From the NCBI GenBank assembly GCA_963971225.1, contig OZ020270.1:64918932-64982931 (forward strand): DNA of 64,000 nucleotides, given 5' to 3'. This document shows positions 20,754-31,859 of the stretch, piece by piece (position 1 is the first letter of the stretch; each line of letters starts with the position of its first letter). The notes under the pieces are model-generated. The model saw only the letters and a list, made by a program, of their open reading frames with translations, was not told the DNA's origin and did no database searches. A program made the position numbers and the translations under genes. The DNA is from Melieria omissa (lineage: Eukaryota > Arthropoda > Insecta > Diptera > Ulidiidae).

Positions 20754-21414
20754 AAGATCATGCAGACCTGATGTTGCTAATACAGCAGCCGATCTGTCCG
20801 GAACTCCGGTCCGGTCACAAGCTATAGCGAGGGAAGGCAGAGAGAAAGTCATTTTTTTACATTAGCGATCCTGATTTGGCTTACTTTTGACTAATTCTCT
20901 ATCTGGGATGTACTCATCGACAGTAGCACTGTCAGACGAGTCCGATCTAAGTTTTTGTTTGCTCAATCGGGACTGCTACAATAAATAACTTAAAAACCGC
21001 AAACCTTAAGCAAAGGTTACTCAGATTTATTTTGAATCCTTAACTGAGTTGAAAATACGGCTTTCACTTCTTTTGATGAAAAACAATTATTTCAATTAGG
21101 TGATGGGCGATCAAGGAGATGTTAGAAACTAATATAATTTTGCAGGATTGGTACTATGGACATTTGGCACATTTCCAAAATACTAGCTTCTAAAAATTTT
21201 AAAATCGAGTTTTTCACTCCACCCTAGTGTGCAGCGCAGTGAGGGGAGTCTGTGTTAAGCAAGCAAAGTGGTAACAAGTGTAGATACAAGCAAAGTGTAA
21301 TTCTGTAAATAAAGTGATTGTTAGTTACTGCGTTTGCGCTGAATAATTGAAGTTGTTTTATTTTCAAATACAATCAAAACGAACCGTCGATAACGAACTG
21401 TGGAGTTTCGTAAC

Positions 21415-21585
21415 TGTTAAAATTATCGATATCTTTACACACTTCTATCGATGTCTAACACATTGATCATCTTAAATTTTGTTGTTTTTTTCTTTTGTTC
21501 TTTTGCTCTTTACATGATTGGTGTGCTCACATTCTTGTTTTCTCACTCTGTAATAATAAAATTGAATTGAATAAAGGAAGTTAGT
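21415..21585 (+). repeat. copia 5' LTR
   Basis: Starts TGTTAAAATTATC. The exact 3' edge is uncertain because the two LTRs diverge after GAAGTTAGT; it may extend to about 21609, just before the primer binding site. Confidence 0.8.
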
Positions 21586-21609
21586 ACAGACGTAACTCTG
21601 CGCTTAAAA

Positions 21610-21624
21610 GGTTATGGGCCCAGT
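21610..21624 (+). promoter_or_regulatory. copia primer binding site
   Basis: GGTTATGGGCCCAGT matches the initiator tRNA-Met fragment used as primer by Drosophila copia, as I recall it, and lies just after the 5' LTR. Confidence 0.75.
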
Positions 21625-21663
21625 GCTCGGAGTGATTTATATTTGTGGATATAAGTAGTATTT

Positions 21664-24108
21664 ATGGACAAAAAGAATATTTCTGTAACGGGCGAGCAAG
21701 AGAAAATTTCGGTAGCTAATTTACCGCTTGAAGAAGAAAACTCGCTTAAGAAAGAAAATTTTCCGTGTGTACAACAATTGCCGTCAAACATGGCAGAATC
21801 AAAAATGTATCAAATACATCGTTTTGATGGTACCAATTATCAGCTTTGGAAGAGACAAATGGAAATATATATGACGGAAAATAAACTTAAGCCGTACATA
21901 TTGGGTACGAGCACACGTCCTAGCACAAATGCAACGGCATGGGATGAGAAAGATGCAGAGGCGCAAGCTTTCCTAATGCGTGGCTTACAGTTGGAGCAGC
22001 TCAAGCATTTAAGCGATTGCTCAACTGCAGCACAAATGTGGGCAAGGCTGAGAACTGTACATGCAGAGAAAAGTGAGCAGTCAGTGCAAGTACTCTTAGC
22101 AAAATTTATGAATTTGAAAATGGATGAAACGGAACGTGTTTCCGACTTCATAGCAAGCATAACTTCACTGGCACAACGACTGAAAGATTTAGATTTGGAG
22201 TAGAAAACTCCAATGCTTATTGCAAAAATTCTGAGCAGTCTACCTCCAAAGTTTGATCACGTGAGAACTGCATGGTACGCAGTGCCAAGCACAGATCAAA
22301 ACATTGAAAAACTAACGGATCATCTTATTAACGAAGAAGCAATTATGAACTTAAGGCAAGCAGAGGACAATGTAAGTCAAGGGCAAACGGTAAACTCCGG
22401 CACGGCATATGCACTGAGCAGAAATAAAAGCAAAAGCAGTACAAATAGAAACAACGGCAGCAACAACACAATTAGGCGACCAGGCAAATGCAATTACTGC
22501 AATAAGCCAGGGCATTGGGCACGAGAATGTTATAAAAAGCAACGTGATAATTCGGATCGAATTGAAAGCGAACGCAATGATACATCAAACCGCAGAAAAG
22601 GTGACCGACAAAATTTGATGATAGAAAAACAAATAACAGGTAACAAAGTTTATGAACTGCATAGAAATGAAGAAGAACTATTTACGTTACAATCAATTTT
22701 AATGAGTTCGGCAAGTGACAACGTTCAAAGTAATTGGTATGCTGATTCGGGGGCCTCGGATCATATGAGTTTTCAGAGGGAGTTCTTTAAGAATTACTCA
22801 ACTTTTCCAAAAGATTTTTGTAAGGTTCGTGTTGGTGATGGCAGAAAATTGTGTGCTGTTGGCCAAGGTGACATCGATGTGCGCGTGATAAATTCGGATA
22901 AGACCGACGCTATTTACACACTTAAAGATGTACTCTACGTTCCCGATCTGGACAGAAATTTTGTGTCAATTTCGCAAGCAACAGGAAAAGGTATGGATGT
23001 AATATTTCTTAAAGGCGGTCAACGCATTATATTCAAGAAAGGTGATCGTATTTTGGCTGATGGGTATCGTGAAAGTAAGCTGTATAGAATGAATTTAAAC
23101 CCTGTGAATATTGCTGATTTGAACAACGCGGCTTCAATTAAAGTTTGGCATGAACGTCTAGGTCACGTTAATTTTGAAACTTTACGGAAAATGAACAACA
23201 ACAAAATCGTTAAAGGGCTGGTTTTTGGTACTATCGACGCAGAAAATCCGTTTTGTGAAGGCTGTGCCCTTGGTAAGCAACATCGTTTGATGTTCGACAA
23301 ATCTGGTGCAAATCGATCGAAAATTCCTGGTGAGACGTTTCATGTTGATTTATGTGGAAAAATGAGCTCGCCATCGATTGGCGGTGCTAATTATTTTATG
23401 TTATTAAAAGATGATTTTTCTAGATATTGTTTCGTGTACTTTCTGAAGGAGAAGAGCGATGTTTTGGATAAATTAAAGCAATTTTATGCTGACGTGCGAG
23501 CAGATGGCCACAGCATTAAGAAGCTGAGATCTGATGGTGGTTTAGAATTTCGTAACAATGCCGTGAAGGAGTTTCTATTATCAAAAGGTATCAAACAACA
23601 ATTTTCTACTCCTAGAGCGCCAGAGCAAAATGGCTTTATTGAACGGCAGAACAGAACTATAGTTGAAACCGCAAAATCCATGCTACATTCTAAAGGTTTG
23701 CCACTGTACTTATGGGGTGAAGCTACAGACACGGCTGTGTACCTCAGAAACCGAATATCGTCAGAAGTAATTGGTGGAGCCACCCCTTATGAGCTGTGGT
23801 TCGGACGCAAACCATGTGTTAAGCACTTGAAGGTTTTTGGCAGTGAAGTTTTTGTGCACATACCAAAAGAACAACGAACTAAATGGGAGAAAAATTCAAT
23901 GAAATGTATCATGATCGGTTACAATGATGAAAGTAAAGCCTACAGAGTCTATGAGGTTAGTTCGAAGAAAATTTATATACGACGTGATGTAATTTTTAAT
24001 GAAAAACAAAGGGAGCCACATGAAATCATAAAATCGCACACGAAAAGTTACTCACCAGAGCATCAAGCTAATGAATCGAAAGAGTCAGACAAAAGTAAAC
24101 GACAATGA
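21664..24108 (+). pseudogene. copia Gag, protease and integrase
   Basis: Starts at ATG 21664. Gag (FDGTNYQLWKRQMEIYM, of the UBN2/copia Gag type) runs to a premature TAG at 22201, and the same frame continues at 22204. A zinc knuckle CNYCNKPGHWAREC lies at about 22488-22530. The protease motif WYADSGASDHMS is at about 22737. The pre-integrase GAG domain WHERLGHVNFETLRK is at about 23143. The integrase core has HVDLCGKM, LRSDGGLEF and RAPEQNGFIERQNRT. The frame ends at 24108 and moves to another frame around 24071-24108. Apart from the stop it is well preserved. Confidence 0.92.
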
Positions 24109-25773
24109 CAGCGCGGCTGTGGTCTTAGATCCCAGATTGGCATTACCAAGAAGCCCTTATAACACGCGTTTGAGGAACAAATCAAACAGAGAAGATGAAA
24201 ATCTTAATATTGCTGAAGTTTTTATGGCAGAGCTTGAGCCAAATAGTCTCGAGGAGGCAATGAATAGCGCAGATGCCAGAAAATGGCAAAAGGCTATTGA
24301 TGAGGAGTTACAATCTCTACAAGAGAACAAAACTTGGGTGTTAGTTTCCCGCACTCCTGACAAGCACGTAATTACGAATCGTTGGGTGTTTAAGAAGAAA
24401 TTAAACGCAAAAGGAGAAATCGAAAAGTTCAAAGCTAGACTTGTAGCACGGGGATGTTTACAAAAATTTAAAATAGACTACGATGAAATATACGCGCCTG
24501 TAGTGCGGTATGAATCAGTTCGAATTTCACTGTCGATCGCTGCAGCAGAAAACTTTGAAATATACCAATTCGATGTCAAAACGGCGTTTTTGCATGGAGA
24601 CTTAGATGACGTCATTTATATGGAGCAGCCATATGGATTTGCTGTAGATGATCGAATTTGTATGTTGAAAAAGGAATATACGGCCTTAAACAGGCTTCCA
24701 GACAATGGAACAAAAGGATAGTCGATTTTCTATTGCGTAGCGGATTTCAGCAGTCATCAGCTGACCAGTGTGTGTTCACATACACATCTCAGCGTTTTAT
24801 TTTATATTTGGCACTCTACGTTGATGACGGTTTACTTTGCGGCAATGATACGAATTTAATTATGAATATGCTACATAAACTACATAAAGAATTTTGTATA
24901 ACGTATAAAGAAGCAGAATTTTTCGTCGGTATGCAGATTAAGAGGGAGCGAGAGAAGAGAAAATTAAAGATTTATCAGTCGGCATATATAAATCGAATTC
25001 TTAATCGCTTTAATCACACTAATTGTTCTTCTGTCTCTGCCCCAACAGTGCCTGGAATGATTTACACAAAACATGAAGGTGTTTCTGATGATGAAAATTT
25101 TCCTTACAGAGAAGCTATTGGTTCACTCATGTATCTTATGGTTTGCTCACGCCCAGATATTGCTTATGGAGTTGGAGTTCTCAGTCGATACATGGAAAAA
25201 CCAAGCACAACTTATTGGAAAGGCGTCAAACGTATATTCAGATATTTGAAGGGTACCACCGATATGGGCATAACATTTTCGCCAACGCATGGCAATCAAA
25301 ATAAGCTAATTAGTTTTTGCGATTCTGACTGGGCTGGAGACCTTGAAACCAGAAAAAGCACCACAGGCTGGATCATTTTGCTGAACAATGGAGCTGTTGC
25401 ATGGAGCTCAAGAAAGAAGACGGTGACAGCGACATCAACCACTGAAGCTGAGTTTGTGGCCTTATGCTCGGCAACTAAAACGACAATTAGTTTGAGGAAA
25501 CTCATGTCTGATTTGGGTCTCGTACAGCGTCAACCAACAACGATTTTTTGCGATAAACAACAAGCAATCACTTTAGTTTTGAGTCCACAGTCATCGAAGC
25601 GTACTCGGCATATAGATACACAGTATTTTTACACATGTGATATGCAGTCTCAAAATGAAATTGATGTTCAGTACATACCTACCGATGAGCAGCTTGCAGA
25701 TCAATTAACCAAGTCATTGTCAGTAGAAAAACATAGAAATTTAATTTTAAATTTTGGAATGTATGAAAATTAA
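24071..25773 (+). pseudogene. copia reverse transcriptase and RNase H
   Basis: RT begins with WVFKKKLNAKGEIEKFKARL (about 24380) and FDVKTAFLHGDLDDVIYMEQ (about 24570). A one-base shift at 24655-24670, in an A-rich run, moves it to the frame 24658-25773. There IYGLKQASRQWN and the catalytic YVDDGLLCG (about 24817) follow. RNase H shows CDSDWAGDLETRKSTTGW and TSTTEAEFVALCSATK (about 25320-25475). The end (HIDTQYFYTCD and DEQLADQLTKSL) is the usual copia C-terminus. The frame from 24658 is open to its stop. Confidence 0.92.
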
Positions 25774-25810
25774 TCTTGAATATTTTTGATTAAAAGATAT
25801 CGAGAGGGAG

Positions 25811-25985
25811 TGTTAAAATTATCGATATCTTTACACACTTCTATCGATGTCTAACACATCGATCATCTTTAATTTTGTTGTTTTTTTCTTTTGTTCTTTT
25901 ACTTGCTCTTTACATGATTGGTGTGCTCACATTCTTGTTTTCTCACTCTGTAATAATAAAATTGAATTGAATAAAGGAAGTTAGT
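25811..25985 (+). repeat. copia 3' LTR
   Basis: 175 bp, preceded by the polypurine tract GAGAGGGAG (25802-25810). It abuts G2 leader sequence (TCAGAAGTTCGG) without a visible target duplication. Confidence 0.85.
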
Positions 25986-26041
25986 CAGAAGTTCGGATTG
26001 TGTTACTGAAGATAAATAAATAAACTTATAAAAACACAGAC

Positions 26042-27358
26042 ATGGTTAAACTCGAGCTGCTGAAGGTGGACCAGCTGAAGAAGGAGCTGGCTGCCTGGAA
26101 TTTGCCGACTGCTGGCGGAAAGGTGGAGTTGCAACTGCACTTGCGAGAGGCGTGTGAATCACGAGGCATCGATTGGGCTGCACATGAGTTCGGAACGCAG
26201 GAACAAGAGGCGTCGGCCAAGGTGGAGGAATCGCCTGCTGGTGCTGCGTCGATGCAAAATACGGCTGCAGCGGGGGCGCCACTACAAGCATTAGACATGA
26301 GCCAGCTAATGATTGCAATGAAAGGCATGTTCGAGACTTCCAATCGTGAAATGGCAGCGAAACTGGAAACCACGAATCAGAAACTGGAAATTACAAATCA
26401 GGAAATTTCGGCAAAAGTCGAAACGGCGAACCGAGAAGTAGCGGAACGTATGGAAAGCAAACTCCAGGAAAATGCAGAAAAATTTGAAAATGCAAATCGT
26501 GAAATATCGGCGCAAATGGAAGCGTGCAACCGAGAAATGGCAACAAATTCTGCGAGCTTAGAGCAGAAGGTGGAGGAAATTTCCGATAGACTGAACGGGA
26601 AATTTGAGCATCTTGAGACGCGAATGGACAAGTGGGACAAACGAGTTGACAGTCTGGAGGATTCGGTGAACAGAAAAATCGACGAGCGGCTTAGATAGGT
26701 ACAGCTGCGAGCAAGAGTGCGGTCAGTTGAGGAAAGTTTTGCCATAGAAGTGCCTACCTATGATGGTACTACGTCGTTTGACACATTCAAACTACAATTC
26801 GAGATGGCTGCTTTGGAGAGTCAGTGGACCAAAGTTAGGAAAGGTCGGAGGCTGATACTGGCTCTAAGAGGTCCTGCGGCTGAGGTAATAAAAACAGTTC
26901 CGGAAGGTTTGAGAGGTGATTACGAGACCGTCATAAGGGCGCTGGCAGCCAGATACAGTGACGAGCACAACAAAATGCTGTGTTATTGCGAGCTGAAGAG
27001 CCGTAGGCAAAGAGCCAACGAGGCGCTGCAGACATATGCAGCAGACATCGAGCGGCTCGTACAGTTGTGTTACCCGGAATTCGGCGCTGATGACCTCGAG
27101 ATGATGAAGATTGAGTCATTTGTTGAAGGTCTTTATGACCCAGAGACACGTCGCAGTGCGTTGATGATGGGCAAGCCGACATTTAAGGAGACGGTGACCA
27201 GCGCGATGACGTATGAGGCGGCCTGGAGGAGAAGTTTTAGACATTCATCTGCGGAAAGGCGTCGAGCCCAATCTAGACGTATCACGCAAAGCCAGACAGT
27301 GAGCTCGGAGGCACCAGCGGGGCTGCGGGCAGTGTCATCTAGAGTCAGTTGCTGGTGA
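26042..27358 (+). pseudogene. gag: G2 Gag with SAP-like module, coiled coil and zinc knuckle
   Basis: ATG 26042. Residues 1-40 are the SAP-like module (LKVDQLKKELAAWNLPT, followed by GGKVELQLHL). They are fused in the same frame to a long coiled coil (repeats of ETTNQKLEITNQEIS type, residues ~95-215). A stop at 26696 interrupts. The capsid region continues in a shifted frame at 26717-27358 ([17 protein letters not shown], then [14 protein letters not shown]). The zinc knuckle begins SCW, a stop at 27356-27358, then [11 protein letters not shown]. This shows the ancestral arrangement that G1 has lost by frameshift. Confidence 0.85.
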
Positions 27359-27511
27359 TGTGGCAAGCAAGGCCACATATCACGAGACTGCCATCTGCGA
27401 GAAAAGCGTTCCGGACAACAGACGTCGCCAAGAAGGGATGACGCTCTGCTACACCATTCGTGCAAAACCGAGCGCAGGCATAATTCGCAAGCCGAAAACG
27501 AGGGACAGATT

Positions 27512-28281
27512 GTGGATGTACGGTCGGTAAGAGTTCTGAAAGAGGAAGATTGGCTTGCGGAAAGGCTACAGAAGGACCAGCGCAAGGATACGGATCTCGC
27601 GAAGATCATCAAAGGCAAAGCGCAGAGATTACGGCCGGACTGGCAGGAGATGGCTGGTGAGAGCTCGATCGCGAAGGCTTACTGGGCACAGTGGCAAAGT
27701 CTACGTCTGCAGGATGGCTGCCTATACCGCGAGTGGGAGGAGAGCAGGGATGGCAGGACCAGAAAATCCCTAATAGTGGTCGCGAGAGGCCGAATCGACG
27801 ATGTCATCGAGGAAAACCATAACGACTCCAGTGGAGGGCACCTAGGCATCGCAAAAACTGTCGCCAAGATAAGAAGAAGAAGAAGGTGGTTCTATTGGGT
27901 AGGATGCCAGGAGTCTGTCGCTGAGTGGATCAGAGGCTGTAATCGGTGTTCGGTTGCGAAAGGGCCGAGTAGAAGATCGCGGAGCCGCACTCAACTAGTT
28001 GAAAGCAGGTTGACAGCAAGCTATGGTCTACGGGCTAACCCAGAAGGTTCCAAGGAGGCAATCTGGTAATGCTTTACAACCCACAGCGGAGGAAAGGTTT
28101 GTCTCCAAAACATCAAACATCATGGGAAGGACCGTACAAAGTCGTGACGAAGATTAATGACGTGGTGTACAGGGTTCAACGCTGCTGCAGCGGAAACGCC
28201 AGGCTGAAGGTAGTCCATTTGGAGCACCTGGCGTCTTACTCCGGCGGAGCCTCTGTACTTGTTCGGGACGAACAAGTCTAA
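27512..28281 (+). pseudogene. G2 integrase remnants (zinc region and C-terminal module)
   Basis: Directly after gag the sequence jumps to the region before integrase. It includes an HHCC zinc region (GGHLGIAKTVAKIRRRRRWF, then CNRCSVAKG). A second deletion removes the D,D,E core: after RSRSRTQ it continues with SYGLRANPEGSKEA and, one frame over (28069-28281), [20 protein letters not shown] and the final INDVVYRVQ. Two internal deletions thus remove protease, RT, RNase H and the integrase core. G2 could only have moved using proteins from an intact relative, unless the deletions followed insertion. Confidence 0.85.
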
Positions 28282-28292
28282 GTGATGGGCAG

Positions 28293-28696
28293 TGAAACGA
28301 AAAGGCACTCTGTGCTGTGCATGAACGCTTTTGCAAGCATACTTTTAGGCATGCACTGTGAAGTACGGCAAACTGGTATAATTCGCTTGGTATAGTCCGA
28401 TATGGCAAGGTTCGCGAGAAATGGACTGTGCGAGAATGGTCGAGCATTTTCCAATTGGAAGTTGCAAGAAACTTCGGCGCGATAAGAAAACTGGTATAAA
28501 AGCAGCAGTGTGCAGCGCAGTGAGGGGAGTCTGTGTTAAGCAAGCAAAGTGGTAACAAGTGTAGATACAAGCAAAGTGTAATTCTGTAAATAAAGTGATT
28601 GTTAGTTACTGCGTTTGCGCTGAATAATTGAAGTTGTTTTATTTTCAAATACAATCAAAACGAACCGTCGATAACGAACTGTAGAGTTTCGTAACA
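28293..28696 (+). repeat. G2 3' LTR
   Basis: 404 bp from TGAAACGAAAAGG to TTCGTAACA, preceded by the purine tract AAGTGATGGGCAG. It has TATAAAAG at 28495-28502 and a polyadenylation signal AATAAA at 28589-28594. Confidence 0.92.
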
Positions 28697-28962
28697 ATAT
28701 TGTACTTAGAAACATCGAAAACCTTAAAGAGATCAAAGAGTTGCAATACCACAAAAAAGTTATATATTCTGTTTCAACACTTATGATAATTTTAATCACT
28801 GTTGCCATCATAACAATAATACTTTTGTTGAAGAAACAAAACAAAATGAAAATTGAATTTGTAAACAAAACCCGGGAGTGTTTTGAGTTAAAGAAGGGAG
28901 AAGTTACGTCACAGGCAATGTCCAGCGATAAGATTCGATCCTCGACATTGCCAGCTCCTTAA
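28697..28962 (+). pseudogene. env: E1 env-like C-terminus with transmembrane segment
   Basis: This continues the frame broken at 19014. It shows a hydrophobic membrane-spanning stretch (STLMIILITVAIITIILLL, about 28776-28832) and a short cytoplasmic tail ending at 28962, inside the presumed 3' LTR. This is the anchor of an errantivirus envelope-like glycoprotein. With the surface region missing and several insertions, no functional protein can be made. Confidence 0.7.
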
Positions 28963-29247
28963 CAAACAGATAACGTGGCAATAAATTGGGCAACATAAAT
29001 AAATGTAACCCGAGCAGTCCAGATGTTCTAAACCATCCAAGCAATCCTAAACCAACTGATAAGAATTGTTTGGATGAGTCGTAAAAGAAGGGACCGCATC
29101 AAATAGACATAAGAAAAATATTTTAAGATAAACAAAAATGTAAACTAGTATTTAAGAGGATATTTTTGAAAAATAAATTAGAACATATTTAGACTCCGAA
29201 GAGCTCAGTTGTTTCTCATTTAAAACGTAATTTGCATGGTGTTAACT
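28902..29247. repeat. Converging 3' LTR remnants of E1 (+) and E2 (-)
   Basis: After a purine tract (AAAGAAGGGAGA) E1's LTR would start AGTTACGTCAC at 28902. On the - strand, after AAAGGGGGAAG, E2's LTR would start AGTTAACACC at 29247. Errantivirus LTRs commonly begin AGTTA. Only 346 bases lie between, so at least one LTR is truncated. The internal junction cannot be placed. Confidence 0.5.
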
Positions 29248-29955
29248 CTTCCCCCTTTAAAACATGCAACGTCCTCGTTGGATGGCAAAATTACGGGATC
29301 AGTTGGTGGAGTTATTCGCTTCATTGGCGTAGGGTGGCTTGCTTCTGGGGTGCTTACATTGATCTGGATCTGTGCTTTTCTATTTAGGATAATTTTTCTT
29401 GCTGCTATGATTATCATGGCGGTAATTGCTAATGTTAGTATGGTGAACCCTGTAAATAGGCTGGCTTTATACTTGGTATTGAGGGTATCGATTTCCTTGA
29501 TGTTAGCTGTGTAGTAGTAGTTCTTTGAGTAGTTCTAATGACAGGATTTCTTCAAGATTTGTTGTGGTGTTTGCTGCTTGGATAATGGCTGGATGTGGTT
29601 TCGCAAAAAGTTGTTTCTTGTTAATGTAAGTTTTGTGCTGAATAGTAATGCTGGAATTGGCGTATTGTATTAAGAAGGAGCCTTTTAGATGCAAAACTTC
29701 TTTGTCTATTTCCAAAGTTCCATTATATCCGTTGATAAAGAGTATGCCAGGTGTGAGTTCCTCGATTGATGGTATGTGGTGACTATTGACCGCAGTGCAA
29801 TTGGATGGATATCCTTTCAACAAATTCGCTATGCAACGGGTTTTGGTGATTTCATCTAAATTGTCTTGCTTACAGATTAACAGATCATTTATATTCTTAC
29901 AACTAGATTTCACACCATAGATATTATTACTGCTGTTCGGAGCAGCACTAAACAT
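29221..29955 (-). pseudogene. env: E2 env-like C-terminal part
   Basis: This is the 3' end of E2's envelope-like gene: an extracellular part with spaced cysteines and several N-glycosylation motifs (29955-29510), a hydrophobic transmembrane helix around 29470-29390 (SLFTGFTILTLAITAMII), and a basic cytoplasmic tail ending at 29220. The upstream part lies at 35376-36496, beyond a BEL insertion. The reading frames are largely open, but a frame change occurs near 29510. In intact errantiviruses this glycoprotein is membrane-bound and related to baculoviral fusion proteins. Confidence 0.75.
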
Positions 29956-29956
29956 T

Positions 29957-30212
29957 TGAAATCAATAACCTATAAGTTGCAACTCTGTAAACTAATTTCG
30001 AATCATCTACACACACACTCTTGTAAATTACAACGCATTCGCATTCTACTCATTCTTTACTCATATTGTCACTCAAAACTTCTACTATAAAAGATGCATT
30101 GTAAGCGATCTATTTTCACTTCTGTCTCGATTACGAACTAATAAACTTCGAAATATTTGAATACATCATCTTTTGAACAATAGGTGGCGCAAACTAGTGC
30201 CTCCTCAAAACA
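29957..30212 (+). repeat. BEL 5' LTR
   Basis: About 256 bp from TGAAATCAATAACC to CTCCTCAAAACA. It holds TATAAAAG (30086-30093) and an AATAAA near 30141. The left edge is inferred from the TG and the E2 frame, since no second LTR is present for comparison. Confidence 0.65.
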
Positions 30213-30213
30213 T

Positions 30214-30231
30214 TTGGTGACCCCGACGTGA
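30214..30231 (+). promoter_or_regulatory. BEL primer binding site
   Basis: TTGGTGACCCCGACGTGAT directly after the LTR is the usual form of BEL/Pao primer sites, as I recall. The tRNA was not assigned. Confidence 0.7.
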
Positions 30232-30387
30232 TTGGGTCGGAAGTCATTTTGAGTTATTGTCAATTCGGACAATAGTTTCGAAATTCGCTTATCTTGTGCA
30301 CAAACCTATTCGAAGTGTCAAGTTCACACTCAAATTAAAAAACAGTTATTTTGTACATAACATTCTTTCGCATTTCATACATAAAGT

Positions 30388-30446
30388 GTCGCGCGATCTT
30401 ACCGTTCATTTTAATTTTGTCGCGCGATCTTACCGTTCATTTTAAT
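30388..30446 (+). repeat. 31-bp direct repeat in the BEL leader
   Basis: GTCGCGCGATCTTACCGTTC starts at 30388 and again at 30419; the 31-base unit is nearly perfectly duplicated just before the gag ATG at 30462. Confidence 0.85.
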
Positions 30447-30461
30447 CGCAAAAACAATAAA

Positions 30462-31790
30462 ATGCAAGAAAATACTACTGTTGCATCAAATGCTGCTGCA
30501 CCTGGCAATGCAGAAACAATTTCATTTATCAAAAGGAAAAGTGTAGCAATAATGCAGCAGCTATCGGCGCTCAACAAAACTACGACCGCGGAACAACTGA
30601 AGGAGTTCGACGAAGCTGATCTTTCCGTGCGACTGGAATTGGTGGAGCGCATTCATGCCGAGTTTGATAATGTGCAATCAACGTTGGAAGAAGCAGACCC
30701 TCGCGAACTAAGCAGTACCAGCCGGTCGGACTTTCTTAGTGTCTATCTGGAAGCAAAGGCAAAGCTCTCCCGCGAACTCAATTTGCAGCGCAAGGGAAAC
30801 GCATGGAAGGGCATTCTTCCACCTTTCGAAACTTTGCTTCAGATGAGCCACCTTCTACGTTCCTGTCGGCGCATCGTAGGTCTCGCCTTCCCGAGTTGAG
30901 GCTGCCTAAGTTCAGTGGCGCATACACAGATTGGCCGAACTTCTATGCGATGTTCAACAGTGTCATTGAGGGCGATAGCGAACTGAGCAAAGTCGAAAAG
31001 TTTCAACATCTACGAGCAAACCTTCAGGGTGCTGCGCTAGAAACGATTTCCTCGCTTGAACCAAATGAAGAAAATTACGATAAGGCTTTGGCATTATTAA
31101 CAAATCGATTCGACAATAAGCTGCTTATTTTTCAGGCACACATAAAGGCGATTTTTGGGCTGAAGGGTGTTGAGAAAGGCTCAGCTGGCAGTCTGCGTGA
31201 GCTAAGCGACAAATTCAATGCGCATCTTGGAGCTTTGCACACGCTAGCATCGTCTGAGCAGATTTCGGATGGTTTGCTGATACATCTCATCGCTTGCAAA
31301 TTTGACCAGAGGACACAGGAAAAATGGGAAGAGGATTTGCAAATTCATAAGTTGCCAATTTGGACCGAAATGTCATCGTTTCTGGAAAAGAGGTGTCGCA
31401 TGATGGAAAATTTGGAAAGTGCTATGGTAACTCAAACACCTAGCCTTCAGGTGGGAAAAGGCTCAAATAATACAAAACCACATAGAAGCCTTCTGGTAGC
31501 GGCTTCAATCGACAATATTCTTTGTGTTTTTTGTGATTCGAAAGAACACTATATCAACTGCTGCTCTCGCTTTTTGACTCTATCTCCAAACTTACGATAC
31601 AAAGAAGCTAAAAAACTACCTCTTTGTCTAAACTGTCTACGCAAAGGCCATAATGTGCAACGGTGGAAGTCTAGTCACTGTCACCATTGCCCAGCAAAAC
31701 ATCATTCGTTACTTCATATGAACTCAAATTCAGCTATGTCATCTTCTTCCTCGGCTGCGTTGAAAGGCGTCAACGACTCAGCAAACGTAT
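30462..31790 (+). pseudogene. gag: BEL Gag
   Basis: Starts at ATG 30462. The N-terminal part is helical (LKEFDEADLSVRLELVERI). A one-base shift near 30820 moves the frame to that of 30803. The capsid region typical of BEL (LRLPKFSGAYTDWPNFYAMF, about 30900-30960, followed by KVEKFQHLRANLQGAALETI) is well conserved. Zinc-binding clusters of the Pao type follow (CVFCDSKEHYINCC, then LPLCLNCLRKGHNVQRW and CHHCPAKHHSLLH, about 31530-31720). A Ser/Pro-rich linker leads to the protease. Confidence 0.88.
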
Positions 31791-31859
31791 CCACGAACAC
31801 TCCGCAATCAGCGCTCGTATCATCAACGTCGCCTAGCCCTCCACCCAAAGCCTCAAAAT

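Larger units (their letters stand above)
19238..21226 (-). mobile_element. U-family DNA transposon, copy U1
   Basis: 1989 bp. Ends read TAGGCTGGAGTGAAAATGGC (left) and TAGGGTGGAGTGAAAAACTC (right, inward). Flanked by the 8-bp duplication GTGTGCAG (19230-19237, 21227-21234), which fits the nTnnnnAn pattern of hAT targets. Carries degenerate transposase on the - strand and a LINE fragment. Related copies are at 43367 and 43679. Confidence 0.88.
19015..21414 (+). repeat. G2 5' LTR, split by U1
   Basis: The two parts 19015-19237 and 21235-21414 together equal the 3' LTR apart from the 8-bp duplication. It contains TATAAAAG at about 19217 as promoter candidate, which U1 has separated from the rest of the LTR. 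Confidence 0.9.
21415..25985 (+). mobile_element. copia-type LTR retrotransposon
   Basis: LTRs at 21415-21585 (171 bp) and 25811-25985 (175 bp) begin TGTTAAAATTATCGATATC and are nearly identical. The coding order protease, integrase, RT, RNase H is that of Ty1/copia. It lies immediately after the G2 5' LTR. I could not find a 5-bp duplication: the right LTR runs straight into the G2 leader, so a small deletion at the right junction is likely. The coding region has one stop and two frameshifts. Confidence 0.92.
19015..28696 (+). mobile_element. Gypsy LTR element G2, internally deleted and twice interrupted
   Basis: A relative of G1 in + orientation. Its 5' LTR (19015-21414) carries U1, a copia element follows directly, then gag (26042), a fragment of integrase (27512) and the 3' LTR (28293-28696). 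LTRs differ by only about two substitutions over ~403 bp, so it is young. The right flank is ATAT. The left flank reads GATT, which would be ATAT-compatible with one base lost, so the duplication is imperfect. Protease, RT, RNase H and the integrase core are deleted. Confidence 0.88.

Noticed and set aside
28740..28962. A separate small membrane protein gene
   Set aside because: Its frame continues that at 18834-19014 once G2 is set aside, so it is the end of the E1 env-like gene.
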